64,000 bases of DNA, taken from the NCBI RefSeq assembly GCF_038246755.1, contig NZ_CP134706.1, positions 1,302,001 to 1,366,000 of the forward strand, given 5' to 3'. This document shows, in pieces, positions 43,305 to 51,130 of the stretch. The notes under the pieces were generated by a model. That model saw only the letters and a program-made list of their open reading frames with translations, did no database searches and was not told the DNA's origin. This DNA comes from Micromonospora sp. FIMYZ51 (GTDB lineage: Bacteria; Actinomycetota; Actinomycetes; Mycobacteriales; Micromonosporaceae). The position numbers were made by a program, and so were the translations under genes. Within the stretch, counting starts at the first letter, position 1. Each line of letters opens with the position of its first letter.

Positions 43305-44276
43305 TCAGGAGGCAAAGGCGGCGAGACGATCGCCGGGAAGGTTGACCAGCCAGGTGGCCTGGCGGGTGAGACCCTCGCGGAGCCCGACGGTGGGCCAGTA
43401 GCCGAGTAGTCGGCCGGCGCGGGTGAGGTCGGCTGCGGTCGCGGCCACGTCGCCGGGTTGAGCGCCCACGACCTTCACCGGCACCTCGCGGCCGGTGACC
43501 TTGGCCGCCTCGTCGATCAGCGCCAGCATCGAGACGCTGGCACCGCCGCCGATGTTGACGACCTCGGCTCGGCCATCGAGGTGGCCGGCGGCGAGGGTCG
43601 CGGCGATGACATCGCTGACGTAGGTGAATTCGCGTCGCTGGCTACCGTCGCCGAAGAGCGTGACCGGAAAGCCGGTATAGGCGGCGAACAGGACCCGGCC
43701 GATCGCCATATCCGGACGCTGCCGGGGCCCGTACACGGTGAAGTAGCGCAGCGCCACGACACTCAGCGCGCTGTCGGCTCGCCGGGCGTAGGCGAGACAG
43801 AGCTGCTCGGCGGCGAGCTTGCTCACCCCGTACGGGGAGACCGGGCAGGTCGGATCGTCTTCGCGGCTGGGCCGATCGGCCGGCCCGTAGACGCTCGACG
43901 ACGAGGCGACGACCAACCGACGTACACCCTGACGGGCGCAGGTATCGAGCAACCGGTGCGTACCGAGGACGTTGGCCTGGGTGTAGTCGAGGAACTCACG
44001 GCCCCACGAGGGCCGAACGCCGGGTCGCGCGGCCAGGTGGAAGACGGTGTCGCAGCCGGCCACGGCCTCGTCCAGCGGATCGACGGCCAGATCCAAGCAG
44101 CACGAGGAGAAGAGCGGACTGGCGGCGGCGCCCGTCAGATTCTCATCTGCCAATGGATGCTCGCCGAGTCGACGACGGTCTAGGCCAACGACCGTGACGC
44201 CTCTGGCCAGCAACGCGTCAACCAGGTGCGAGCCGATGAAACCAGCGGCACCGGTAACCAGGACACGAGAAATCAT
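43305..44276 (-). CDS. NAD-dependent epimerase/dehydratase (SDR, UDP-glucose 4-epimerase-like)
   Basis: This 323-aa extended short-chain dehydrogenase starts MISRVLVTGAAGFIGSHLVD (NAD-binding GxxGxxG). ASSSSVYGP gives the catalytic Ser, SPYGVSKLAAEQL the YxxxK pair, and RYFTVYGPRQRPDMAI the substrate loop. It probably makes a nucleotide-sugar for the glycosyltransferase in the operon. The ATG at 44276 overlaps the stop of the 60-codon gene as ATGA; an in-frame codon at 44351 would overlap that gene much more. Confidence 0.92.
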   Translation of the reverse strand: MISRVLVTGAAGFIGSHLVDALLARGVTVVGLDRRRLGEHPLADENLTGAAASPLFSSCCLDLAVDPLDEAVAGCDTVFHLAARPGVRPSWGREFLDYTQANVLGTHRLLDTCARQGVRRLVVASSSSVYGPADRPSREDDPTCPVSPYGVSKLAAEQLCLAYARRADSALSVVALRYFTVYGPRQRPDMAIGRVLFAAYTGFPVTLFGDGSQRREFTYVSDVIAATLAAGHLDGRAEVVNIGGGASVSMLALIDEAAKVTGREVPVKVVGAQPGDVAATAADLTRAGRLLGYWPTVGLREGLTRQATWLVNLPGDRLAAFAS

Positions 44277-44455
44277 CGATGCTCTTTCTTTCGCAGGGTC
44301 TGCTGGAAAAGCCGCTGCCAGACGTGGTTGAACAGGGGCGGGTCGACGCACGGGACATCAACTCGCTCGGCCACAAGCAGGGGTTCAGCGGGAACCGGTC
44401 TGGTGGAGTTGTTGGCAGTCGCCGCGGTGGCATGTCGGGAGATGTAGAGAGTCAT
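44273..44455 (-). CDS. 60-aa unknown protein, first gene of the carbamoyl/hydroxymethyl operon
   Basis: This small gene begins MTLYISRHATAATANN and ends with a basic segment LFNHVWQRLFQQTLRKKEHR given in two parts: LFNHVWQRLF and QQTLRKKEHR. It has AGGGGG about nine bases before the ATG at 44455. Its stop overlaps the epimerase start as ATGA, the same coupling used elsewhere in this operon, which is the best evidence that it is translated. Function is unknown. It could be a regulatory leader peptide, a small subunit, or a precursor peptide modified by the pathway. Confidence 0.55.
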   Translation of the reverse strand: MTLYISRHATAATANNSTRPVPAEPLLVAERVDVPCVDPPLFNHVWQRLFQQTLRKKEHR

Positions 44456-44534
44456 CGCCGCTGCCCCCTCAGTTCCGCTCTTTGCTGCGCAACCTCCGGA
44501 TGGCTGTCGGGCGCGCGGCATCGACGACCGGTGT

Positions 44535-44566
44535 GGCGGGCCCGCCGGGAGCCTGGCGGGCCCGCA
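44535..44566. promoter_or_regulatory. Two palindromic 12-mers 20 bp apart in the divergent control region
   Basis: GGCGGGCCCGCC (44535-44546) and GGCGGGCCCGCA (44555-44566) are each palindromic and start 20 bp apart, about two helical turns. Together they can also form one hairpin with 11-bp arms. They lie in the 481-base gap between the small gene and the HTH regulator, where I see no other feature. A paired operator or an attenuator are both possible. Confidence 0.4.
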
Positions 44567-44936
44567 ACCGGGAGGCGGCGAGTGGGGCATTCTCGCCGGT
44601 CACTCGCCCGCGCAGCCTCGTTGGCGGTACGCGGGCGCGGAGTCAACCTCACGGCACCGAAGCCGACCGCCGTCGCGGCAATCGAATCCGGCCGGGGCGA
44701 CGCAATCTCGGGTCTGTGCGACGTGTCCACCACGAACCTCATGCCGTTGACGGGACTGGTCGGCGACCACCGAGGCCAGCCCAGAGCAGGCGGCTTCGAT
44801 GCTCGGCAATAGCGAACCGTCCACGGCAACGGACCGGTACCGTCCACTACCCGTCCAATCGCAACCAGATGGTGACGACGCGTAGCCGGACTGGCTAGCG
44901 TGATCGATGTCGACAGGCGATGCCCGGAGGTGCGCG

Positions 44937-46271
44937 ATGGCGGGACGGCGCTACCCCTCGAACCGGCGGCTAGCGTGGGAGAGACTCCAACGCGGTTGGT
45001 CCTACGAGGAGGTCACCGAACGCATTCGCACCGAAATGAGCCGCGCCGGAGAGACCGACACCGGGCTCAACGCCAACACCGTCCGGCGGTGGGAGATCGG
45101 CGAGCGGTGGCCGGACCCGCGGTACCGCAAACACCTGGTCGCGATCTTCGGGAAGCCGGCCAGCGACCTCGGCCTACTCACCCCCGACGAACTGGCCGTA
45201 CGCCCAGACGCGGAAACACTGCACGAGTTCAGGAGGTTGTGGGACATGCTCACTGGAGAGGACAACGGCAACGGTTGGGACCGCGCAGCCGTGCTACGCG
45301 CGCTGGTCGGTGCCAGCATGCTGCCACTGGTCGCGCCCTTGCTGTCCCTCGACCCGGAAGCCGCACACGCCGACGGCAAAACCATCGACCCCGACTCGTA
45401 CCGGCAGATCGTGCGCTGCCAACGCGAGCTGTACTGGACCAGCCCGCCCCGGCCGCTCTACGAGGCTGCCTACGCCCACACGCAGCTCGGCGTCGGGCTC
45501 CTGCGCGCTGCCACCGGCAGCAGCCGGACCAGTCTCGCTTCCGCTCTCGCCGAGTCCGCGCTGCTCACCGCCCGACTCGCCTTCTTCGACCTCAGCCAAC
45601 CCGCCATCGCCGAACGCTGCTACGACGTCGCTCTCGCCGCCACCCGCGAAGCCGGCGACCACGCCCTGGCCGCCGCTGTCCTCGGCCACATGGCGTTCGT
45701 TCCAGCCTTCGGCCACCAGCCGGCCAACGCACGGCCGCTGATCGATGCGGCTCTCCAGCACACCTGGCACGGCGTCAGCCCCTTGGTCCGGTCATGGCTG
45801 CACTGCGTCGCCTCCGAAGTCGAGGCGCGTGCCGGAGCCGCAGCCGCCAGCCGCCGTCACATCGACCTTGCCGCAGGCGCGGTCGCCGGTGACGGCACCC
45901 CGCCAGAGTGGCTCGACTTCTACGACAACGGCCGCCTGCACTCGTTCGCTGGTTACGCGGCCCTCGCCGGCGGCGACCACAGCGAAGCCGCCAGCCAGCT
46001 CAACCAGGCACTCGCCGCGCTCACCGCCACCGGCGCCAAGCAGCGCAGCGTCGTACTCGCCGACCTCGCCACCGCTAACGGCCAAGACGGCGACAAGGCC
46101 GCCGACTATCTCAACCAGGCCGTCGACGCCCTGCAGAACGACTGGTACGGCGTCGGCCTCGACCGGGTCCGAGCCGTCCGTCCCATGCTCGGCGACAGCC
46201 GACACGGCACCCTGCTGGACGAACGCGTTGCCGCCCTCACCGCCGGCCGCGCCGCGCTGCCGGGTAGTTAG
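44937..46271 (+). CDS. HTH (XRE-like) regulator with TPR-type C-terminal domain
   Basis: This 444-aa protein has an N-terminal HTH (about residues 8-70) with NRRLAWERLQRGWSYEEVTE and NANTVRRWEIGERWPDP, the recognition region of the actinobacterial XRE/BldD-like class. The rest is helical repeats of TPR type (AFFDLSQPAIAERCYDVAL and similar). The ATG at 44937 has GGAGG eight bases upstream; the in-frame ATG at 44907 is not supported by one. It is divergent from the ten-gene operon and is its likely regulator. Its stop overlaps the convergent HAD gene by 4 bases. Confidence 0.85.
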   Translation: MAGRRYPSNRRLAWERLQRGWSYEEVTERIRTEMSRAGETDTGLNANTVRRWEIGERWPDPRYRKHLVAIFGKPASDLGLLTPDELAVRPDAETLHEFRRLWDMLTGEDNGNGWDRAAVLRALVGASMLPLVAPLLSLDPEAAHADGKTIDPDSYRQIVRCQRELYWTSPPRPLYEAAYAHTQLGVGLLRAATGSSRTSLASALAESALLTARLAFFDLSQPAIAERCYDVALAATREAGDHALAAAVLGHMAFVPAFGHQPANARPLIDAALQHTWHGVSPLVRSWLHCVASEVEARAGAAAASRRHIDLAAGAVAGDGTPPEWLDFYDNGRLHSFAGYAALAGGDHSEAASQLNQALAALTATGAKQRSVVLADLATANGQDGDKAADYLNQAVDALQNDWYGVGLDRVRAVRPMLGDSRHGTLLDERVAALTAGRAALPGS

Positions 46272-46924
46272 CGCGCCGACTCGTTGTGCTTGCGGACGAG
46301 GTCAGGCAGCTCGGCCAGTGAGTCGAGCTGGAACAGGCACCGGTCGCTGACCGCTTTGTCGCCGAGGATGTAACCCCACGGGCCGCGACGGACCAGGGCG
46401 GTCGCGAGACCCGCCTCCTGTGCCGGCCGGATGTCGTTGTCTAACCGGTCCCCGACGTAGAGCACCTGGTCAGCCGGGCATCCCGCCTCGGCGATCACGC
46501 GGTCGAAGAACGCGGCGGAGGGCTTCTCCACACCCCAGCCGTCCGAGGTGCCGATCACGTCGACCGGTAGGTCCAGGGCACGCAGGATGGTCTCCGCCCG
46601 TGCGGTCTGGTTGCCGGCGAGGCCGACCTGTAGCCCTGATTCGCGTAGCGCCGCCAGGCAGGGTCGAGCATCCGGGTAGAGATCTTCCTCGGTGAAGGAC
46701 TCCGGCTGTCCCGCCGCCGTCCGGCGCTCCCGCTCCTCAGCCAGATCGAAGCCCGGCCGGAAGACCTGGAACGTCTCCCGGTAGTCCAGTCCGCGAGCAA
46801 TGATCGCCCCGAAGACAGCCGAGAAGGTGTGGCGCGGCACGCCCAGCCAGTCTGCCCAGGTCCCGTACTCCCGGGACTCGTCGACGATGGTCTCGCCCAC
46901 ATCGAAAAACACGCTCGCGATCAC
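46268..46924 (-). CDS. HAD-superfamily hydrolase
   Basis: This protein of about 218 aa has motif I FFDVGETIVDES with the nucleophile Asp; the usual second Asp two residues on is Gly, as in some HAD subgroups. Motif II is in VGLAGNQTA, the Lys in GWGVEKPSAAFFDR, and motif IV VLYVGDRLDNDIRPAQEAGL carries the metal-binding Asp pair. It is likely a phosphatase for a small metabolite. I use GTG 46924; GTG 46966 would add 14 residues. Together with the Nudix gene upstream it may form a nucleotide clean-up pair beside the modified-cytosine operon. Confidence 0.82.
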   Translation of the reverse strand: MIASVFFDVGETIVDESREYGTWADWLGVPRHTFSAVFGAIIARGLDYRETFQVFRPGFDLAEERERRTAAGQPESFTEEDLYPDARPCLAALRESGLQVGLAGNQTARAETILRALDLPVDVIGTSDGWGVEKPSAAFFDRVIAEAGCPADQVLYVGDRLDNDIRPAQEAGLATALVRRGPWGYILGDKAVSDRCLFQLDSLAELPDLVRKHNESAR

Positions 46925-46990
46925 CCGGCGATTGTGCCCGGTGCCCCCATCAGGATCAACGTGCACCGCGAACCGGGCCAGTGCGACGGA

Positions 46991-47488
46991 CTACCTGCTT
47001 GAGGTCGCGACTCCATCCTCCAGGTAGACGCCGCCGCGCCCGATGGCGGCGACTGCTGCGGCTACCCGCCGAGCCAACCGAGAATTCAGCACTTCGTGGA
47101 GGCGTTCCGGCTCGATGAACTCGTACCGGTCCAGCTCGTCGGGGCACAGGCGGATCGTCGCGATCTGGTCCGGCGTGAGGACCCCGCCGTCGAATACGAA
47201 CATGAGTCCGCCGTCCCACGGTGGGCTGGCCGGCACCCAGTCGACGCACAGCAGCGCTCCTGCGGACACCGACAGGCCCAGTTCCTCCCTGACCTCGCGG
47301 ACACATGCGTCCGCCGGGGACTCGTCCGGTTCCACCGTCCCGCCGGGAATCTCCCACACGTCCTTGTACGTCGGGTGGACCACCAACACCCGACCGGCCT
47401 CGTCACGCAGGACGATGCCGGCGGCCGCGCGAACGCGCGTCAGTTTGGCAATGTACGAAAGGTCAGATTCGGTCTGTGTCTCGGCCAC
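46991..47488 (-). CDS. Nudix hydrolase (paralogue of the gene at 62069)
   Basis: This 165-aa protein has the Nudix box GGTVEPDESPADACVREVRE followed by ELGLS, matching G-x5-E-x7-R-E-U-x-E-E-x-G-U, so it is probably active on nucleoside diphosphate derivatives. VVHPTYKDVWEIPGG precedes the box. I chose GTG 47488 (AETQTESDLSY); the open frame reaches 47602 but has no start signal there. It is closely similar to the Nudix protein encoded at 62069-62557, including the C-terminal AAVAAIGRGGVY segment. Confidence 0.9.
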   Translation of the reverse strand: MAETQTESDLSYIAKLTRVRAAAGIVLRDEAGRVLVVHPTYKDVWEIPGGTVEPDESPADACVREVREELGLSVSAGALLCVDWVPASPPWDGGLMFVFDGGVLTPDQIATIRLCPDELDRYEFIEPERLHEVLNSRLARRVAAAVAAIGRGGVYLEDGVATSSR

Positions 47489-48160
47489 GCGACCGACCCT
47501 ACGGGCTCGCCTCGTGTGTTTCGCCCGGATCGAGCTGGTCCGGCGACCGTAGCGTGTGGCCCTCAGTCTCGCTCCGAGCGCAAGGGCTGGCGGGAGCTGC
47601 ATCTCAAATAACGAGATAAGGGCGTCTACGCTTCAAGATTCTTTCACCTGTTATCGCGGGGAGTTCGTGCTGACGGAGACCAATGCGGGTCAGCGCGTGC
47701 TGACGGGTCCTGCTGGGTCCGGATCCGTCATGATCGACTGCGGATGTATCTGGTTGACAGGGCGCTGCTGGTGGAGGCGTACTGGGATGCACGCGACCGT
47801 TTGACGGTCTGCCTGCCGGGTTCGATCGGCCGATCTGGTGGCGCTCCTCCGGAGCGTCGCCTGTCGTTTAGGCCCTCAGGACTGGGCGGGCGGTCAAAGG
47901 GTTCTGAGTGACAGGGGGACTGCCATGAAGGATCTTTTTCCGGCTGGTTGAGCCGGTGCGCCGCCGCAGCTTCCCCGTTGGTGGCTGCCGGTTCGGTGCC
48001 GCCCCTGTCCACGCCTCGCGCGAGGCCCAGGCCCGGATCTGATCGGTCTGAACGCACCTCTCGCTGATGTACGCCTTCCGTGCGCCGCTGTCAGGGTCAC
48101 TGACCGCTGGCGCGGCACCGTGGCGTACCCGTCTACGCGCCACCTGGGGGCGGGCTTCTC

Positions 48161-48180
48161 TTGACAACTCCACAGTGGAG
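48161..48180 (+). promoter_or_regulatory. -35-like TTGACA with adjacent palindrome
   Basis: TTGACA is followed directly by the palindrome CTCCAC-A-GTGGAG (48168-48180), a layout typical of a repressor site inside a promoter. The -10 element (near 48184-48190) is weak. Confidence 0.4.
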
Positions 48181-48538
48181 GCGGCGCTTACCCACTCTGA
48201 CCCCCGGGTCAGGAAGGGCTGCTGCCGGTGCCCCCTCGTCCGCTGCTGGGCGTCTGTCGGGCGATCCCGTGTTTGCACCCGATGCCGTGTTTGGCCGGCG
48301 TCGGTGACCTTCTCGACAAGGAGTTCCGTTGTTGTTCCCCATGCTTTCGACCACCGCTGTAGCCGGTGGTGGTGACAGTTCCCGACTTGGCCCCCGTTCG
48401 GGGGTCGGGCTTGCCGTCCGGGTTGGTGTCGGTCTTCGACCGGACCCCCGGACGGCCCCCTGGCCCGTTCTCACATCGCAGGTCAGCCGGTCTGTCAGTG
48501 GTGGCTGGTTGTCCTGCGACAGACCTGCCCTGGTCTCG

Positions 48539-48559
48539 GGTCTCTCCCCTGGAGAGACC
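48539..48559 (+). promoter_or_regulatory. Leader hairpin before the replication-relaxation gene
   Basis: GGTCTCTCC and GGAGAGACC form a perfect 9-bp stem with a CCT loop, ending 15 bases before the strong ribosome-binding site AAGGAGG at 48575-48581. Confidence 0.5.
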
Positions 48560-48590
48560 ACACACGTATCGGAGAAGGAGGTGATGGTGG

Positions 48591-49481
48591 ATGGATGATC
48601 CGGTTCTGCGGGTCCAGTCGCAGTTGACCGCCCGTGATCGGGTGTTGCTGGGCTGGCTGTACGACCACGGGGTGCTGACCTCGTTCCAGATCGCGCATGC
48701 CTTGTTCCCGTCGCTGGATTTCTGTCAGCGCCGGTTGTTGACGTTGTACCGGTTGCGGTTGGTGGGCCGGTTCCGGCCGCAGCGCGCTGACGGCGGCTCG
48801 TACCCGTATCACTACGTCATCGACCAACTCGGCGTGGAGGTCGTGGCCGCCGGCCGCGATCAGCGGCCACCACGGCGTGATCACGCACGGGTGGAACGGC
48901 GCCGCTGGACCTCGAGCCGCACCCTGGAACACCGGCTTGGTGTCAACGGCTTCTTCACCGACCTCGCCGGCTACGCCCGCACCCACCCGGATGCCCGGCT
49001 GGGGGAGTGGTTGTCGGAGGCGGCGTGCCAACGGTCGGCGGTGTTCACGCGGCCGGAGGATCCGGCGTTGGTGCGCGCCTATCAGCCTCGGGTCCGTCCG
49101 GACGGCTACGGCCTGTGGACCGCGCGGGGTGTCAGGGTGCCGTTCTTCGTCGAGTACGACACCGGCGGCGAGCAGCTGTCGGTACTGACCGCCAAGCTCA
49201 CCGGCTACCGGCAGTGGTTCGCCGCGCTGGGCAGGGTGTGGCCGGTGCTGTTCTGGCTGCACTCCACCCCCCGGGAACGCAACCTCCGCCGCGTGTTGGC
49301 CGAGACGCCGCCGCTGGTGCCGGTCGCCACCGGAGCCCGCGACCACGCCACCACGGCGGGCCTGTGCCCCGCACAGGCGGTGTGGACCGCAGCCGGCGGC
49401 GACGGCCAACGATCGACGCTCGCCGACCTGGCGGTGTGGGTCGCCGACACTCGTGACCTGGCGGGGGAGACGGCGGCATGA
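48591..49481 (+). CDS. Replication-relaxation family protein
   Basis: This 296-aa protein has an N-terminal winged-helix part (QLTARDRVLLGWLYDHGVLT, then FQIAHALFP and RRLLTLYRLRLV) followed by a domain with PFFVEYDTGGEQL, matching the replication-relaxation (PF13814) family found on actinobacterial plasmids and AICEs. PF13814 proteins are thought to aid plasmid replication or DNA processing. A near-perfect AAGGAGG precedes the ATG at 48591. The stop overlaps the next small frame as ATGA. Confidence 0.85.
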   Translation: MDDPVLRVQSQLTARDRVLLGWLYDHGVLTSFQIAHALFPSLDFCQRRLLTLYRLRLVGRFRPQRADGGSYPYHYVIDQLGVEVVAAGRDQRPPRRDHARVERRRWTSSRTLEHRLGVNGFFTDLAGYARTHPDARLGEWLSEAACQRSAVFTRPEDPALVRAYQPRVRPDGYGLWTARGVRVPFFVEYDTGGEQLSVLTAKLTGYRQWFAALGRVWPVLFWLHSTPRERNLRRVLAETPPLVPVATGARDHATTAGLCPAQAVWTAAGGDGQRSTLADLAVWVADTRDLAGETAA

Positions 49482-49798
49482 ACCTCGACAGCCCACCGAA
49501 CACCGTCACCGCACGGTCCGCGTACGACACCGCAGCGGACTGGACCTGTCACCGGTCTATCAGCGTCTCACCGGAGGCAGCCGACAGACCGGTGACAGAA
49601 CCGGACCGCCCTGACAGTGCGAGGCCCGAGGTATCGTCCCGGCCCTCACCCGGCCGGTCCGCGCTCCCCGTCCGGACCAGCCCACTCACGGTCCCGGACC
49701 GGTGTGTCGGGACCTTCCGTCCACTCATCCTGCCCGGGGGACCGCGGGCGGTTGTGGTCCGGTCCGGGGAGGTGGTCCGCCACGACTCCACCAGGTGA
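49478..49798 (+). CDS. Hypothetical protein, low confidence
   Basis: This 106-codon frame starts ATG at 49478, overlapping the previous stop as ATGA. The product is polar and Pro/Ser/Arg-rich with no recognised motif. The coupling favours translation, but composition alone could arise by chance in GC-rich DNA. It occupies most of the interval before the DUF2637 gene. Confidence 0.35.
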   Translation: MNLDSPPNTVTARSAYDTAADWTCHRSISVSPEAADRPVTEPDRPDSARPEVSSRPSPGRSALPVRTSPLTVPDRCVGTFRPLILPGGPRAVVVRSGEVVRHDSTR

Positions 49799-49847
49799 TA
49801 CGGATGCCAGTTCGGGACGTAGCCGGGCCGAGGGCTTCGTCCAGGTC

Positions 49848-50738
49848 GTGATCATGCTCGCTATCGGCGGGGCGGCTGGCGCGGCCAGCTTCACCCACGT
49901 CCGCGACGTCGCCGCCGCGCACGGCCAGCCAGGTTGGCTGGCATGGGCGGACGCGATCGTGCTGGAACTGATGTCGGTCGCCTCCGGCCTGGAACTACGC
50001 CGCCGCAAACGAGCCGGCGTGTCAGTGGTGTTCCCGGCAACGGTGCTGGCCTGCGCGGTGACGCTGTCCCTCGCAGCGCAGGTCGTGGAAGCCGAACCGT
50101 CACCAATCGGCTGGATCGCCGCAGCCGTGCCCGCACTCGGCTTCCTCGTCATGGTCAAAATCGCCCTCGGCTACACCAACGCCACCTCCGTCCGAGCGGA
50201 CGCCGAGACGTCCACCGCCGAGCCGCCGGACCAGTCCACCACCGTCACCCCGGCTGAGCCGGCCGGGGACCGTGACGGCCGTTCCACCCCACCGGACCCG
50301 GACCGACCATCCAACGCGCGGACCGTCCACGACACCGGCAACCATCAGGATCACCACGGACCGGACCGCTCCCGTATGGGTGGACCGGTCCACCGGCATC
50401 GGTCGTCACGACGTGGACCGTCCACCCACCCCGCCGGCACCGAAGAACTGCTCGCCGCCGCCAGGGGCGTCCGAGAGCGGCGTGCCGCCGAAGGCAAGCC
50501 GCTGACCCGCGCCGTACTCGCTGCGGCGCTGCGCTCCAGCGGACACACCGTGTCAAACACCAGAGCATCGCACCTGCTGAAGATCCTCAAAGCCGACCAG
50601 CCTGCGGCGTCTCCGTCTCATGACCAGGAAGCCGGTGACAGCGCCCCACCGATGACCCCGGTACCCGGCGCTCCTACGCCCACCACCGCACTCGACTCGC
50701 ATCAGCGTCAACCGCAGTCAGGAGAACCGACACCATGA
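49848..50738 (+). CDS. DUF2637 family membrane protein (Spd-like element protein)
   Basis: The N-terminal 110 residues contain four short hydrophobic segments with AASFTHVRDVAAAHGQPGW and WADAIVLELMSVASGLE, the DUF2637 signature. The rest is a disordered, charged linker and a C-terminal helix segment (TRAVLAAALRSSGHTVSNTRAS) resembling a DNA-binding helix-turn-helix. DUF2637 proteins are common on actinobacterial conjugative elements, near genes for intramycelial spread. The start is uncertain: GTG 49848 is the nearest standard codon, yet GGGGAGG at 49765-49771 points to an ACG in frame (49782). The stop overlaps the next gene as ATGA. Confidence 0.72.
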   Translation: MIMLAIGGAAGAASFTHVRDVAAAHGQPGWLAWADAIVLELMSVASGLELRRRKRAGVSVVFPATVLACAVTLSLAAQVVEAEPSPIGWIAAAVPALGFLVMVKIALGYTNATSVRADAETSTAEPPDQSTTVTPAEPAGDRDGRSTPPDPDRPSNARTVHDTGNHQDHHGPDRSRMGGPVHRHRSSRRGPSTHPAGTEELLAAARGVRERRAAEGKPLTRAVLAAALRSSGHTVSNTRASHLLKILKADQPAASPSHDQEAGDSAPPMTPVPGAPTPTTALDSHQRQPQSGEPTP

Positions 50739-51130
50739 ACACCAACACCCCAACCAGCGACACCCAAACGACCAGCCCACACCCGCCTGCCGGTACGTCG
50801 TGGACTGCCGAGCGGATCCGCGCGCTCGGCGCCGCCACCACCCTGCCCACCGCCGCAGCCGTCCTCGGCATCAGCCGATCCCAGGCATACCGCCTCGCCG
50901 CCACCGACACCTTCCCCACACCGCTGATCCGCGCCGGCACCCGCATCATCGTCCCCGTCGCCGGACTCCTCCGACTCCTCCTCCTCGACAACATCACCCC
51001 GACCCCCGACGACGGCCGGCGACTTGATTCCGCCCCCGCGGCGAGCGTGGATGCAACGACCCCGCCACCAGCGGACTACCACCGCCACCGCTGGCGGCAC
51101 CACGCCGAGCACCCAGGAGACAACCCGTGA
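50735..51130 (+). CDS. Xis-like helix-turn-helix protein
   Basis: This 131-aa protein has a MerR/excisionase-type HTH in its middle (about residues 33-85): TLPTAAAVLGISRSQAYRLA followed by FPTPLIRAGTRIIVPVAGL, the wing that closes such domains. It lies directly before the integrase and overlaps it by 4 bases, the usual place for the excision factor of an AICE. Confidence 0.82.
   Translation: MNTNTPTSDTQTTSPHPPAGTSWTAERIRALGAATTLPTAAAVLGISRSQAYRLAATDTFPTPLIRAGTRIIVPVAGLLRLLLLDNITPTPDDGRRLDSAPAASVDATTPPPADYHRHRWRHHAEHPGDNP

Larger units (their letters stand above)
47489..48590. other. 1.1-kb gap without a convincing gene (possible control/origin region of the element)
   Basis: Several short frames overlap here but none has a start signal or family match. 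What can be seen is TTGACA at 48161-48166 next to a palindrome (48168-48180), a GC hairpin CCCCCG-TT-CGGGGG near 48388, and a hairpin at 48539-48559 just before the gene at 48591. Its position directly upstream of the replication-relaxation gene would suit an origin of transfer or replication, but no iterons are evident. Confidence 0.4.

Noticed and set aside
44279..44812. 177-codon plus-strand frame in the divergent control region
   Set aside because: It has no start signal and overlaps the coupled 60-codon gene on the other strand.
47556..47804. 82-codon plus-strand frame beside the element Nudix gene
   Set aside because: There is no ribosome-binding site or recognisable product; coding character is weak.
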